Source: JACCZZ01 sp044227805 (GTDB taxonomy: Bacteria; Bacteroidota; Bacteroidia; Chitinophagales; UBA10324). Taken from it: DNA of 64,000 nt. This document shows, piece by piece, positions 18,933-28,006 of the stretch. The notes beneath the pieces are model-generated. The model had not been told where the DNA came from. It saw only the letters and a program-made list of their open reading frames with translations, and did not search any database. The stretch's first letter is position 1. Each line of letters begins with the position of its first letter. Made by a program: the position numbers and the translations under genes. The DNA lies in contig JBGAWA010000006.1 in NCBI GenBank assembly GCA_044227805.1, positions 4,375-68,374 on the forward strand, in the 5' to 3' direction.

Positions 18933-19829
18933 ATGGAAGCACAACTTTTGAGGAAAATGCATCAGATGGAACGCCATACACCGTTATTACAAAGCAAACT
19001 GAAATCTTATTCAATGATGGCTGGTTCGCTATTGGCCGTTTCACAGTTAGCTGATGCACAAATCATACATCATCAGCTACCCGATACGACTTTTAACGAG
19101 AACCAGACCGGTCTGTCATTTGACCTGAATAACGATGGTAATACCGATTACACTTTTTTCCTCATCAAGAGTGATGCTGGATCGCAAGTCAATCATCTGG
19201 TAGGTGGTTTCGCTTCGAATCTGAATAATGAAATCGTGGGTACGGCAGGAACCGGCAGTTATGTGTATCCGCTTGCTATGCAGGCCGGCGAAACAATTGG
19301 CGGTGATCTTGACTGGCAGGCTTATGGATCTGTATTCTGGGTTTTTGCTCAGCAATATTCCTCGGGGGCGGGTACGCCTGTTCTACGGGGAAACTGGCGG
19401 GGAGAGACAGAAAAATTTGCAGGGCTCAGACTTGATGTAGATGGTGAGAAATATTATGGCTGGCTACGGATGGATGTTGACAGCTTTGCCGGTCAATTTA
19501 CCATTAAGGATTACGCATATCAGTCAATTCCGGATTCTTTTATCCTCGCAGGCGACACCGATCTGATTATCAGTAGTATTCCAACCGTATCTGCCGAAAA
19601 TCATATCAGCATGATTGTGCATGAGAACAATGTAGTGATCAGCGTGCCGACGAATGACAAAAGTGATTTGACTATTACTATCATCAATATGTCCGGAGCA
19701 ATTGTGAAGCAATGGACAACAAAAGAAAGAAAAGTACAGGTATCATTAACAGAACTTCCTCAAGCACTCTACCTGGTGAACGCACGTACTACTGAAGCTG
19801 CTGTGACCAAAAAGATTTCACATCAATAG
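18933..19829 (+). CDS. T9SS-sorted secreted protein of unknown function
   Basis: The product has 298 residues. It starts with a long polar n-region (MEAQLLRKMHQMERH) before the hydrophobic YSMMAGSLLAVSQLADAQ, a leader form common in Bacteroidota secreted proteins with this fold. The first 200 mature residues contain FDLNNDGNTDYTFFL, an EF-hand-like Asp/Asn-rich turn, and KYYGWLRMDVDSFAGQFTI. The latter is a pattern seen in uncharacterised single-domain secreted proteins. The last 80 residues form a type A T9SS sorting domain with ALYLVNA and KKISHQ at the end; here the usual PNP motif is missing. It is divergent from the asparaginase gene and not obviously linked to it. Confidence 0.75.
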   Translation: MEAQLLRKMHQMERHTPLLQSKLKSYSMMAGSLLAVSQLADAQIIHHQLPDTTFNENQTGLSFDLNNDGNTDYTFFLIKSDAGSQVNHLVGGFASNLNNEIVGTAGTGSYVYPLAMQAGETIGGDLDWQAYGSVFWVFAQQYSSGAGTPVLRGNWRGETEKFAGLRLDVDGEKYYGWLRMDVDSFAGQFTIKDYAYQSIPDSFILAGDTDLIISSIPTVSAENHISMIVHENNVVISVPTNDKSDLTITIINMSGAIVKQWTTKERKVQVSLTELPQALYLVNARTTEAAVTKKISHQ

Positions 19830-19991
19830 ATTTGCCGGCGCTGCAACTATCAGCAAATCAGCTGCTGATGAAAGAGTCATTGTCACCTACTACGCGGCGT
19901 TATTTCCCTCATAACATCAATTGAGCATTATTCCTATTTATCCGGATTCTTCTATGTGCAAATCCGGCTTTGCTACCTTAGCACACGGCAT

Positions 19992-20023
19992 AAAAAAGCG
20001 GGATACCTGTGGAGGTATCCCGC
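19992..20023 (-). terminator. Rho-independent terminator of the gene at 20050-22431
   Basis: A perfect 10-bp stem GCGGGATACC (19998-20007) / GGTATCCCGC (20014-20023) closes a 6-nt loop. Read on the minus strand it is followed by six T residues (19992-19997). It lies 27 bp past the stop codon of the minus-strand cargo gene. Confidence 0.9.
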
Positions 20024-20049
20024 GTCATCACGCAATACTAACTATTGGC

Positions 20050-22431
20050 TTACTTGACAATCACGAGTTGGTGCGATAATACATCTTTACCATCATAAAT
20101 ATTGAGGTAATATATTCCACTATTCATTTTCTGAAGATCAATTGTACGGGTAATGGTGCCTTCCACTGTAATATTTTCGATGTGATCAACTTGCTGGCCC
20201 AATGAATTTACCAGTGTAATGTTAATGACCTTAGCCGTAGCGGATGTGATCTCAATGCTTACATTATTACTAGCCGGGTTAGGGAAAATATTGATTCCTT
20301 TTATAGCAAGTTCTTCCGTTTCCATTCCAAGTCTTAAAGTAGTAGTGAAGGTGAGAATAGCGGTATAAGAAGAATTGTTACCACCACCACATTCGCTTCT
20401 TACACGGTAGTCATAAGAAGTATTGGCCGTGAGACCACTGATGGTGGCATTTGTAGCAGCAGTATTGACACTTGTCCAGGTAATGGTGCCGGTTTTACGG
20501 TATTGCAGGTTATAGGTTCCGGCATTGCAGGTTCCCACCCAACTGATATTGGCAGTAGTAGAAGTAATATTGTTGGCAACAGGTGAAACCGGCTGCGCGC
20601 AACCGTTGGTCGTGCTTTCTGTTTTTTGAACGTACTTGCTCTTTGATCCGCCAGGACAAACGGTGGCAATAGAAACATCATAAGATGTATTCGGCAGCAA
20701 CCCGGAAAAAGTATAGTTCAACGCAGTAATAGTACCCGAAATATTTGTCCAGTCTGTTACTCCCGTCAGCCTGTAACGAAGTTTATATCCGGAAGCCACT
20801 GAAACCGCATTCCAGCTTAACTGCATGGAACAGGCCGTTTTGTTATTCACGGTTACATTGGTTGGTTTAGGAATACTGGCAGAGGCGACCGTATAAGAAG
20901 CACTTTTGCTGCAGGAACCGGCACTCACCGTTACGGTATACGTAGCTGCGTCTAATGCAGTAATATCCTGTGTAGTGGCACCATTGGACCACGCATAAGC
21001 AAAGGGTGCTATGCCGCCAGCTACCGTAAGATCAATGGAGCCTGTTGCAGGACAGGTTGATTTGGTAATGACAGCAGTAAGGGTGGGGGCCAGATTAATT
21101 GCACCCGCATAAGCAGTACCTTGCGGATCGAAATTGGCCCAGACCTTTGTCCAGTCGGTAGTACCAAAAGCGCCTACATAGCTGCCGCTTGAAAAGAAAG
21201 GATCAGTAAGACGTGCATTGGAGAAGCTCGCACCGGACAAAGCAGGTGAACCGGCCTGTGGAAGAAAATTCGGATTCGTCAGGTTAAATGCATCCACCAG
21301 GTTGATGCTGCTGTTGTTTACATAAGTGGCATTTCCACCTTGTGAAGTAAAATAGCTGTTGATATCGAAGGTACTGCCGGCATTCACGGCAAGATTGGTA
21401 GTATTTCCCGCCAAGTAATTATTTTGAAACTGAAGGATGCTACCTGCGGCATTCGTTTCTGTTGATGTGCCGTCAATAAGTAATCCAACGGGCCAGCCCA
21501 TGATGAGTGAATTGTAAACTGAGCAGGAAGAGTTTCTTCTTACATGTTCACCACGCTTGAAGTTTGCATTGAAGGTTGAAGAAAGTGTCGCCAATGGACC
21601 CAACACAGTCATGTTGGAAAAGACCGGCAATGTACCGGGCGCATTGGTTGTACCGGTTGCATCATTGTCCGATTCAAAGCCATTTGAACCGGAAATATCC
21701 GCTATATTAGGATCCCGTAATGAAACACCGTATTGAATTTTGCCCCTGAATCCGTTATCGGTATCAAAGTCATCATCCAATCCACGAAAGGCAATGAGGT
21801 GCTTACAATTGACAGTGCCGCCAAACCATTCATAAGAATCATCGCCCGAATAACTCACCATTACATAGTCGATGGTGGTACCCGCACCAACACCGCCCAT
21901 GGTCAAACCATTGATCTCGTTGTTGGGCTGGAAAGCGATGCCCGGAAACTCGATGCGTACATAGCGAAGGATCCCTGAATTATCGTTATCATCAGGGGAA
22001 AGGCCTCCTCCATAGGTAGCATTTCCTTCACCATCATCAACACCACCTTCAATAATGGCTTCACCGCCGGGCTGGTTGATAGATGCTTTTCCTAAGATGA
22101 TGATACCACCCCAATCACCATACGTACGTGTTCCTGCAGGCTGTTCAGAAGTGAAGACAATAGGCTGACAGGGCAAGCCGTCAGCAATCAACTTTGCACC
22201 TCTTGTAATGATGAGTGTGCCTTTGGTGGATTTCTCTCCGAGAATCAATGTGCCCGGCTGAATGGTAAGTGTTGCATTGTTATTTACATACACAAAACCG
22301 CTCAATCGGTAAGTGTTGTTGCTGGTCCATGTCTGGTTAGAAGAAATGTAACCTGAAACGGTAATGATAGAGCTGAATGCCTGGCTGAATACGGCAATCA
22401 GCAGTACTGCGGTTGTCAGTAATTTTTTCAT
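20050..22431 (-). CDS. Large T9SS cargo: beta-helix-like domain, SprB-type repeat, two FN3 domains
   Basis: The start at 22431 (MKKLLTTAVLLIAVFSQAFS) gives a proper signal peptide; the frame extends 17 codons further upstream but without a signal. The 793-residue protein begins with a parallel-beta-helix-like region of about 440 residues. In it, phrases such as GFVYVNNNATLTIQPGT and GTLIITRGAKLIADG recur, as in Bacteroidota surface proteins. Then comes one SprB/Ig-like repeat (TLTAVITKSTCPATGSIDL, with AYAWSNGATTQDI). Two fibronectin type III domains follow, and a T9SS type A tail with INIFPNPASNNV and a final HQLVIVK. It should be displayed on the cell surface, perhaps in adhesion or gliding; no enzyme active site is evident. 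A strong terminator follows the stop. Confidence 0.85.
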   Translation of the reverse strand: MKKLLTTAVLLIAVFSQAFSSIITVSGYISSNQTWTSNNTYRLSGFVYVNNNATLTIQPGTLILGEKSTKGTLIITRGAKLIADGLPCQPIVFTSEQPAGTRTYGDWGGIIILGKASINQPGGEAIIEGGVDDGEGNATYGGGLSPDDNDNSGILRYVRIEFPGIAFQPNNEINGLTMGGVGAGTTIDYVMVSYSGDDSYEWFGGTVNCKHLIAFRGLDDDFDTDNGFRGKIQYGVSLRDPNIADISGSNGFESDNDATGTTNAPGTLPVFSNMTVLGPLATLSSTFNANFKRGEHVRRNSSCSVYNSLIMGWPVGLLIDGTSTETNAAGSILQFQNNYLAGNTTNLAVNAGSTFDINSYFTSQGGNATYVNNSSINLVDAFNLTNPNFLPQAGSPALSGASFSNARLTDPFFSSGSYVGAFGTTDWTKVWANFDPQGTAYAGAINLAPTLTAVITKSTCPATGSIDLTVAGGIAPFAYAWSNGATTQDITALDAATYTVTVSAGSCSKSASYTVASASIPKPTNVTVNNKTACSMQLSWNAVSVASGYKLRYRLTGVTDWTNISGTITALNYTFSGLLPNTSYDVSIATVCPGGSKSKYVQKTESTTNGCAQPVSPVANNITSTTANISWVGTCNAGTYNLQYRKTGTITWTSVNTAATNATISGLTANTSYDYRVRSECGGGNNSSYTAILTFTTTLRLGMETEELAIKGINIFPNPASNNVSIEITSATAKVINITLVNSLGQQVDHIENITVEGTITRTIDLQKMNSGIYYLNIYDGKDVLSHQLVIVK

Positions 22432-22603
22432 GGGAATTTTTTTTTGGTTATGGCCGCAAAAGTATCCGCAGCATGTTATCACATTGTTATTCGGAAATTA
22501 CCAATCAATGATGATAAGCTTACGTGATTGTAGTGCCGGTGTTAACCAAAAATGAATGAGGCTTAAAGCCCGATTGATCAATAGAAAATTCCAGCTGTTA
22601 TTA

Positions 22604-22759
22604 AACCCACATTTTGCAGCTCAAAACGGCAACGGGTTTAACCCCGACGTAGAACTGCTTAGGGTTTGTGAAACAATTTCTTTTCTTGACAAATTGAGCA
22701 AACCCTTAGCAGTTCTTAGTCGCAGCGAAGCGGGATTTTTCCACTGAAAAATCCGGGTT
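22604..22759 (+). repeat. 156-bp dispersed element, clean copy A
   Basis: It runs from AACCCACATTTTGCAG to AAAAATCCGGGTT. The ends are imperfect inverted repeats: AACCCACATTTTGCAGT against AACCCGGATTTTTCAGT read from the other end. A central stem pairs 22651-22668 (AGAACTGCTTAGGGTTTG) with 22699-22716 at 17 of 18 positions over a 30-nt loop. A perfect 9-bp hairpin GGATTTTTC/GAAAAATCC with a CACT loop lies at 22733-22754. Copy B at 24972-25127 has the same length and almost the same sequence. The element carries no transposase. Its size, ends and hairpins suggest a non-autonomous MITE- or REP-like element. It sits in the 470-bp gap between two T9SS cargo genes. Confidence 0.8.
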
Positions 22760-22796
22760 AAAAGTAGCGCCGCCGCAAAGGTCTTGCGTTATTTAT

Positions 22797-22879
22797 AAAA
22801 AGAAAATGTTTCTCATGCTCTAAGCAGTGCAGCTTCAGGGTTAGATTCATTGTTGTTTTGAAAGGCAAAATGCGGGTTC
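22797..22879 (-). repeat. Partial inverted copy of the 156-bp element
   Basis: In reverse orientation it keeps AGAAAATGTTTC, CTAAGCAGT, GGGTT and a closing GCAAAATGCGGGTTCAA. These match the left half of the element as seen inverted at 63160-63330. It lies 37 bp beyond copy A, so the two form a head-to-head pair. Confidence 0.5.
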
Positions 22880-22901
22880 AAACAATATGTACAGCACATG
22901 A

Positions 22902-24338
22902 TTACTGCCGGCAAATGAATTTACCGTTATACAGGGTACCATTCACTGTTATCCGTACGAAATAAATTCCATCGTTTACTTGCAGGTTGAGTTGATGCAG
23001 TAACATACCATTATACATTGATGCCTGTTGTGAATAGATTTTTTGTCCGAGGGCATTGATCACTTCCACCTTGGCTGTCATGTCTTCCTTTTCTGCGAGT
23101 GCTAACTGAACGGTGAACACACCATTGTTCGGATTCGGAAAAACCTGTGGCGAGGCGATCAATGTCAATTCTCCGGCGGCCTTATCCAGGCAGGTGATGC
23201 GTTTGATTTTAGTGATGGCTGAAGTGCTGGTGCAATTGAAACTGTTGCTCTCTGTCACTTTGAAACTTCCTCCCTTTTTTGTCTTGTAATTAGATTGCGT
23301 TTCACCGGACAGTATTACATTGTTCCGGTACCAGGTATAGGTTATACCGCTAACGGTGTTTGCCGTAAGGGTCACTTTCACATCCTTGCATTCGGTAATG
23401 GTTCCGGCAGGGCTAATGGTGGCAGTCAGTGCATTTTCATCAATCAATCCATCACAGTTGTCATCCATTGAATTGCAGAGATCAGGCGCTCCGGGACGTA
23501 TGGCAGGGTTGGAATCATTACAGTCATTGCTATTGTAAACATATCCTGTTGGAGCCGCACAGGCCACTGTCGAAATATTCGCATCTCCAAAACCGTCGTT
23601 ATCCGCATCAGCATAAAAGGTTTGTTGCAGCCCTTCATCCGCCAGTCCATCGCAATTGTCATCTGTACCATTGCATATTTCTGTTGCCCCCGGATTAACT
23701 GATGCGTCATTGTCATTGCAGTCTGTCAAAACAGAGAATCCGTCGCCATCATTATCCTGTGAACTGCCTCCCGTTACTGTTCCATCCAGCGTAATATTTA
23801 ACAGCTGAAGTGTGCCGGTAGTAGCCGATGCATTGAAACCATAGATCCTCACCATCACGGCATTGGTTGTTGTAAAGGCAATATTCCAGGTGTAATTCAG
23901 CACGTTGCCGCAACTGGCATTTTTGGGTGCATGATCGGCCCCTTCGTCATTCCAGGTAACTCCACCATCGGTGCTGTAGGCAAAACGTGTGAGGGCCGGA
24001 CCGGTATTGCTTCTCCGCAGTCCTGCCGTGAGTGAAAGAACGTTCAGTTGAAATCCAACATCCGGTGTAACGGTAAATTCTATCGCCTTTAAACCGGTAT
24101 TGAATACGGTGGCATTGGTGAATTTGGTAGATGAAAACCCGGAAGCGCAAGGAGAGGTGGGAACAATGGCACCATTTACCCTGGTCAGATTCGATCCGCT
24201 GGCATTGGCAGCAACAGCAGTGGGCACTCCATTGCTGTTGTTAGTGTACAGATAGAGTTGCGCATGGGAGAAGCCCGGTATAAGTGCGTAACCGAAAAAA
24301 AGAATGGCAGCGACAGTTTTGTGGAAAGTAAATTTCAT
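22902..24338 (-). CDS. T9SS-sorted protein with MopE-type metal-binding repeats
   Basis: The start at 24338 (MKFTFHKTVAAILFF) gives a signal peptide ending GFSHAQ; an upstream Met at 24449 adds a non-signal extension. The 478-residue protein has an N-terminal beta-sandwich-like domain of about 200 residues. Two MopE-type motifs follow, DCNDNDASVNPGATEICNG with DDNCDGLADEG, and DCNDSNPAIRPGAPDLCNS with DDNCDGLIDE. These are Asp/Asn-rich, cysteine-containing loops thought to bind calcium or copper. Then come an Ig-like domain (TYTWYRNNVILSG) and a T9SS type A tail (QVFPNPNNGVFTV, ending KFICRQ). It is probably surface-exposed. Metal identity and role are unknown. Confidence 0.85.
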   Translation of the reverse strand: MKFTFHKTVAAILFFGYALIPGFSHAQLYLYTNNSNGVPTAVAANASGSNLTRVNGAIVPTSPCASGFSSTKFTNATVFNTGLKAIEFTVTPDVGFQLNVLSLTAGLRRSNTGPALTRFAYSTDGGVTWNDEGADHAPKNASCGNVLNYTWNIAFTTTNAVMVRIYGFNASATTGTLQLLNITLDGTVTGGSSQDNDGDGFSVLTDCNDNDASVNPGATEICNGTDDNCDGLADEGLQQTFYADADNDGFGDANISTVACAAPTGYVYNSNDCNDSNPAIRPGAPDLCNSMDDNCDGLIDENALTATISPAGTITECKDVKVTLTANTVSGITYTWYRNNVILSGETQSNYKTKKGGSFKVTESNSFNCTSTSAITKIKRITCLDKAAGELTLIASPQVFPNPNNGVFTVQLALAEKEDMTAKVEVINALGQKIYSQQASMYNGMLLHQLNLQVNDGIYFVRITVNGTLYNGKFICRQ

Positions 24339-24613
24339 GGAGAGAAGGATTAGAGGATGAGATGATTTCCTGCTCAATATAATAAAATAGCGATTTACCC
24401 ATGGGACATATATGAAATATTCAGGCGATCCCGGCACATACTGCAGCAAAACTGTAGTGCAATCTTCTGATCCGCCGGATGAATAAATTGGAATTATTAA
24501 TCCCTGTGCATAATCGGTTGGGATAAAAAAATCCTGACCAACGCTTGCTCATCACCCGGCTAAAAATGGGATAAGTGACGAGATGCTTTTTTAGTCATTG
24601 TTGATGCTTTCGA

Positions 24614-24958
24614 CTACTTCCGTTTAGCTGATGCTTTCGCTGTTTTATTGAATGCAAGAGCAAGGCTGATCCAGTAGCTAAGTTTCTTCTTTGTATTCAG
24701 TGCTTCAATGTCCACAAATACATAACCCTTCATGATCCTGCCGGTGAAATCCATGGGCCTGCATCCCTCCTTTTCGATTACCTCTTCATATATCGCGGGA
24801 TCAAGTCGAACCATAAGCCTGTCTTTCTCAACACCTACGCACATTTTATCATTTACCATAAAGCATAGTCCGCCAAACATTCTTTTCTCTTCCACCTTGC
24901 TATGTGTCATGGCAATAATCTCCCGGGTTCGGTCCGCTAATTTTTCATGGTAAGCCAT
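24614..24958 (-). CDS. TfoX/Sxy N-terminal-domain protein
   Basis: The product has 114 residues. The segment VEEKRMFGGLCFMVNDKMCVGV (residues about 22-43) is the defining MFGG-type core of the TfoX N-terminal domain. It is followed by LMVRLDPAIYEEVIE and KGYVFVDIEAL, the remaining strands and helix of the fold. It is a stand-alone N-domain without the C-terminal half of Haemophilus TfoX/Sxy, as is usual in Bacteroidota. The competence role of TfoX in gammaproteobacteria should not be assumed here. The C-terminus is basic (TAKASAKRK). A clean copy of the 156-bp element ends the gap directly upstream, starting 14 bp from the start codon. Confidence 0.88.
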   Translation of the reverse strand: MAYHEKLADRTREIIAMTHSKVEEKRMFGGLCFMVNDKMCVGVEKDRLMVRLDPAIYEEVIEKEGCRPMDFTGRIMKGYVFVDIEALNTKKKLSYWISLALAFNKTAKASAKRK

Positions 24959-24971
24959 GTTTACAGTATTG

Positions 24972-25127
24972 AACCCACATTTTGCAGTTCAAAGCGGCAA
25001 CGGGTTTAACCCCGACGTAGAACTGCTTAGGGTTTGTGAAACATTTTCTTTTCTTAACAAATTGAGCAAACCCTTAGCAGTTCTTAGTCGCAGCGAAGCG
25101 GGATTTTTCCACTGAAAAATCCGGGTT
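24972..25127 (+). repeat. 156-bp dispersed element, clean copy B
   Basis: Same length, ends and hairpins as copy A at 22604-22759. The arms of the central stem start at 25019 (AGAACTGCTTAGGGTTTG). Only a few positions differ, for example CAAAGCGG for CAAAACGG and TTAACAAATT for TTGACAAATT. It fills most of the 280-bp gap between a glyoxalase-fold gene and the TfoX gene, and lies 14 bp upstream of the latter's start codon. It could therefore carry promoter or leader functions for it. Confidence 0.8.
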
Positions 25128-25238
25128 GAATAACAATAAAAAAATGCTGGAAAGCAGACAGCACTGAATCCTTCCAACGAAAATTCCGAATCACCTTGAT
25201 GAAAGAATGCTTCATGCCAGATCAAGCCCGGCTGTTCA

Positions 25239-25601
25239 CTACGTGAAGGATCCAAAATGCCACAGGATACCGGATGGATCATGCACAAAACATTCTTTGC
25301 CCCAGGGCATTTGACGCACGGGGGTCACTCTTACCATTTCATATTTCGAAGGCAGCTTCAGCGTCAGCAATTCCTTCCAAAACAAATCCACATCTTTCAC
25401 TTCCAGGAAAACCATGGTATTGTCAATCCAGTCCTTCACATCAGCGTCCTGTAAATAAAAGCCCAGTGCTCCGGTTTTGAAATAGGACATGTTATGACTG
25501 ATGACACTTTCTTCAAAGCCAAGATCGCGGTAAAAGCTGCGTGACAATGCGAAATTCTTAGCTCCGATAAATGGGCGTATTGACAAAGCGTTATGTTCCA
25601 T
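25239..25601 (-). CDS. VOC-superfamily (glyoxalase/bleomycin-resistance fold) protein
   Basis: The product has 120 residues. It has the paired beta-alpha-beta-beta-beta units of the vicinal-oxygen-chelate fold: FIGAKNFALSRSFYRDLGFE in the first unit, FYLQDADVKDW in its last strands, VFLEVKDVDLFWKELL in the second unit, and a closing ECFVHDPSGILWHFGSF. The closing strand normally carries a metal-binding Glu or a substitute; here it reads LWHFG, so a metal ligand is doubtful. Relatives include glyoxalase I, fosfomycin-resistance proteins and many binding proteins without catalysis. Function cannot be narrowed from sequence or from the neighbouring TfoX gene. Confidence 0.85.
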   Translation of the reverse strand: MEHNALSIRPFIGAKNFALSRSFYRDLGFEESVISHNMSYFKTGALGFYLQDADVKDWIDNTMVFLEVKDVDLFWKELLTLKLPSKYEMVRVTPVRQMPWGKECFVHDPSGILWHFGSFT

Positions 25602-25723
25602 CCGGTGAAGTTAATCCGGCTTTTCAATTGATTGCGGGTTTTCAGGATTGATTTTTCAGCCCGCATTCTTCAACTTAAAAATCCCACAGTTATACGAACA
25701 TTGTGCAGTACTCTTCATGGGCA

Positions 25724-28006
25724 TCAATGCAACACCATCAGCTTTTCCATATTTAACTGGTCATCGCATTTCAGGATACAACCATAACATCCGTTGGGCA
25801 ACATCGAAATGTCCAACCGCAGTTGGGTAACTTTCGCATCAGCTGTTTCCTGTCCGTTTATCTCCTGCAACACTTTGCCGGACAGATCGGTAATCAGCAA
25901 GGTATAAGGCTTGTTCCCGGTCGAAAAAGTGATGTGCACTTCTGAGGATGCGGGATTGGGAAAAAGACTGATGATATTGTTGACTGCTTCGGCTGCCTGT
26001 GGTTCCTGATGATCGGGCATCGTCCACCGAAGGTCTGACGGGTTGTATTTACTGACTGAGCAAGGATTGATATAACCCACAAAGACAGACCCGTTTTTTG
26101 CGGTGAAACCAGGCACGAGGTTGATGTAATCGCTGCCTTTGACGGTTACATTGGCACCTGCATTAATGGTGGTATTGCAAGGTGTGACGTAAGCAGCGTT
26201 GAAAACAGTTGCGTTGGAAACAGCCATTATACCTTCCACCACCTGCGGTACCGGAGATGCATAGTTGCCACAAATGGAGCCAAATGCCTCCGATGAATAG
26301 TGCGCGATGCCAACGGCTTTGAAGGCATCACCTACGGTAATTACGTTCGCGGAGCAGCTTCCAAAAAGATCAATTGCCGCCTGTATGAAGCAGTTACGGG
26401 TGGTCACAAAATCATCGTCACCATCAATATAATTCATCATGGCTTGCCAGGCAATATCATACAAATCCCATTTACCGCCTTGCAGCGCAGTGACGGAATA
26501 GGCTTCTCCATGGTCATTGATACCCGTTCCGCCTTCTGCCATCAGGTAAAAACAATGATCAAGTACCGTGCAGTTGGTATGGATGCCGCCAAAATCACCA
26601 CTGCCCGAATACCAGTAATCGCCCAGGTACGTATCAGGATCGCCATAAGCTTTCGGATTGTCGTAGTGACGGATAGCGCCATCCGATTTTTCCGCGCCTA
26701 ACTTCCAATCCACCAACCCTGACAGGTTTGAAAATTCACCGAACAGATCGCAAAGCGCTTCGTTAACCGCTCCAGCCTCTCCTTCCAGATCGAGTGCATC
26801 AATATGAGCATCATTGATGATGCCGTGGGTGAATTCATGACCGACAATATCAATGGTATTATAATCATCAAGCACATTGTTGTAAGTGGCACCGCTTCCC
26901 AGATATATGTTATCTAAAAAGCTGTTAAAGGAAGCAGATGTTGTGTAAGGTTGATTATTCTGATCATAAAAAACCACTTCGTTGTAGACATCCACCACAT
27001 CACCGGTACCCGAAAATCCTTCATGATCAAAACCGATGCTGAAAGCGTCCATCACCTGGTCAATCGCGTAGAGTGAAGTGAAGCCCATCTGCATGCCATT
27101 GTTCCACGGCAGCAGTATGGAATGGAAGCAGTATGGATCGCCTGTTGCCGCATCAAGTGAATACTCAGCGCTGTTGGTCAGCACACAGTCATCATAGCTG
27201 GCTTCAGACACATACCCATCAAAGCAGGATTCGTCACTTACTTCAATAAACTGATCACCATTGAATGTAGTGGCGAAGTCGGGCCAATAGTTGACTGTAC
27301 CGCAATTGTAAGCGAGGTTTTGTGTGCGCAACACTTCACCGTTGACAGCATCCACATAGACGGCTTCTGTTCGGTTGGGCAGCTTTGCTGCCATCACCAT
27401 CCGCCAGGCCAGCCGGTATGCAGGTTGCTGCCGCGTCTTTGTTTTCACAAACAGTAATTCCGGTTGCGGATAGAGTGTGGCGGTTTCACTTTTCTGCCGT
27501 AACCGGAAGCGGCTTTCCGCCACCGGATCTTCCCACAGGTAAACCTCGGCAGGCACCACTTGTAATGCGCTTTGCACTGCCTGCTCCTGTGTAATGGCCG
27601 GCAGTGTAGTCAACGGCAGATGCGTTGCTACTTTTCCATTCACGAGCGAAACACTGCCATTACGTTCATGCACCGTCAGTTCAATGCCTTCTACCCTGAT
27701 GCCTTTATGATATTGCGTATAGCGTAAATGCCTGTTGCCCGCTTTATCCGTCCGTGTATTCCACCAACGCATTTCATCATCTCCTGTTAATCCGAACAAC
27801 AGTGGCTGGAGGTGGAGAATTTGTTCAGCATCAAATGGAGCACGGCCTCTGAACAACCACCATCCTTCACTGCTGGAAGGATCAAGATAGTCAGCATAGA
27901 CCTTGGGTATGACGTATTCATCTTGTGCGGGCCGGAGAGATTGCGCGGGTGCATGCCTCTGCATCGCAATAACAATGATCAGCAAGGCGTGAAAAAAGTA
28001 TTTCAT
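25724..28006 (-). CDS. Secreted M4-family (thermolysin-like) metalloprotease with T9SS tail
   Basis: The 760-residue preproenzyme begins with a signal peptide ending APAQ. A propeptide of the FTP/PepSY kind (about residues 60-210) includes LPLTTLPAITQEQAVQSAL. The catalytic domain has the zinc motif HEFTH at about residues 390-394, the third ligand in GAVNEALCDLFGE, and a downstream active-site histidine in GGIHTNCTVLDHCFYLMAE. The set is complete, so it should be an active neutral endopeptidase. The C-terminus has a short adhesin-like linker (VTPCNTTINAGANVTVKGS) and a T9SS type A tail (ISLFPNPASSEV, ending KLMVLH). It is likely exported to the surface or medium for protein degradation, which fits an organism that also scavenges asparagine and aspartate. 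Confidence 0.93.
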   Translation of the reverse strand: MKYFFHALLIIVIAMQRHAPAQSLRPAQDEYVIPKVYADYLDPSSSEGWWLFRGRAPFDAEQILHLQPLLFGLTGDDEMRWWNTRTDKAGNRHLRYTQYHKGIRVEGIELTVHERNGSVSLVNGKVATHLPLTTLPAITQEQAVQSALQVVPAEVYLWEDPVAESRFRLRQKSETATLYPQPELLFVKTKTRQQPAYRLAWRMVMAAKLPNRTEAVYVDAVNGEVLRTQNLAYNCGTVNYWPDFATTFNGDQFIEVSDESCFDGYVSEASYDDCVLTNSAEYSLDAATGDPYCFHSILLPWNNGMQMGFTSLYAIDQVMDAFSIGFDHEGFSGTGDVVDVYNEVVFYDQNNQPYTTSASFNSFLDNIYLGSGATYNNVLDDYNTIDIVGHEFTHGIINDAHIDALDLEGEAGAVNEALCDLFGEFSNLSGLVDWKLGAEKSDGAIRHYDNPKAYGDPDTYLGDYWYSGSGDFGGIHTNCTVLDHCFYLMAEGGTGINDHGEAYSVTALQGGKWDLYDIAWQAMMNYIDGDDDFVTTRNCFIQAAIDLFGSCSANVITVGDAFKAVGIAHYSSEAFGSICGNYASPVPQVVEGIMAVSNATVFNAAYVTPCNTTINAGANVTVKGSDYINLVPGFTAKNGSVFVGYINPCSVSKYNPSDLRWTMPDHQEPQAAEAVNNIISLFPNPASSEVHITFSTGNKPYTLLITDLSGKVLQEINGQETADAKVTQLRLDISMLPNGCYGCILKCDDQLNMEKLMVLH

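Noticed and set aside
22556..22747. A 63-codon open frame with LLRVCETISFLDKLSKPLAV, also found at 63208-63411
   Set aside because: It lies within the 156-bp repeat and owes its recurrence to it; there is no independent start, length or family support for a protein.
24614..24958. Competence regulator role for the TfoX-like protein
   Set aside because: It is only the N-terminal domain in a Bacteroidota genome with no competence genes nearby; the gammaproteobacterial role cannot be transferred.
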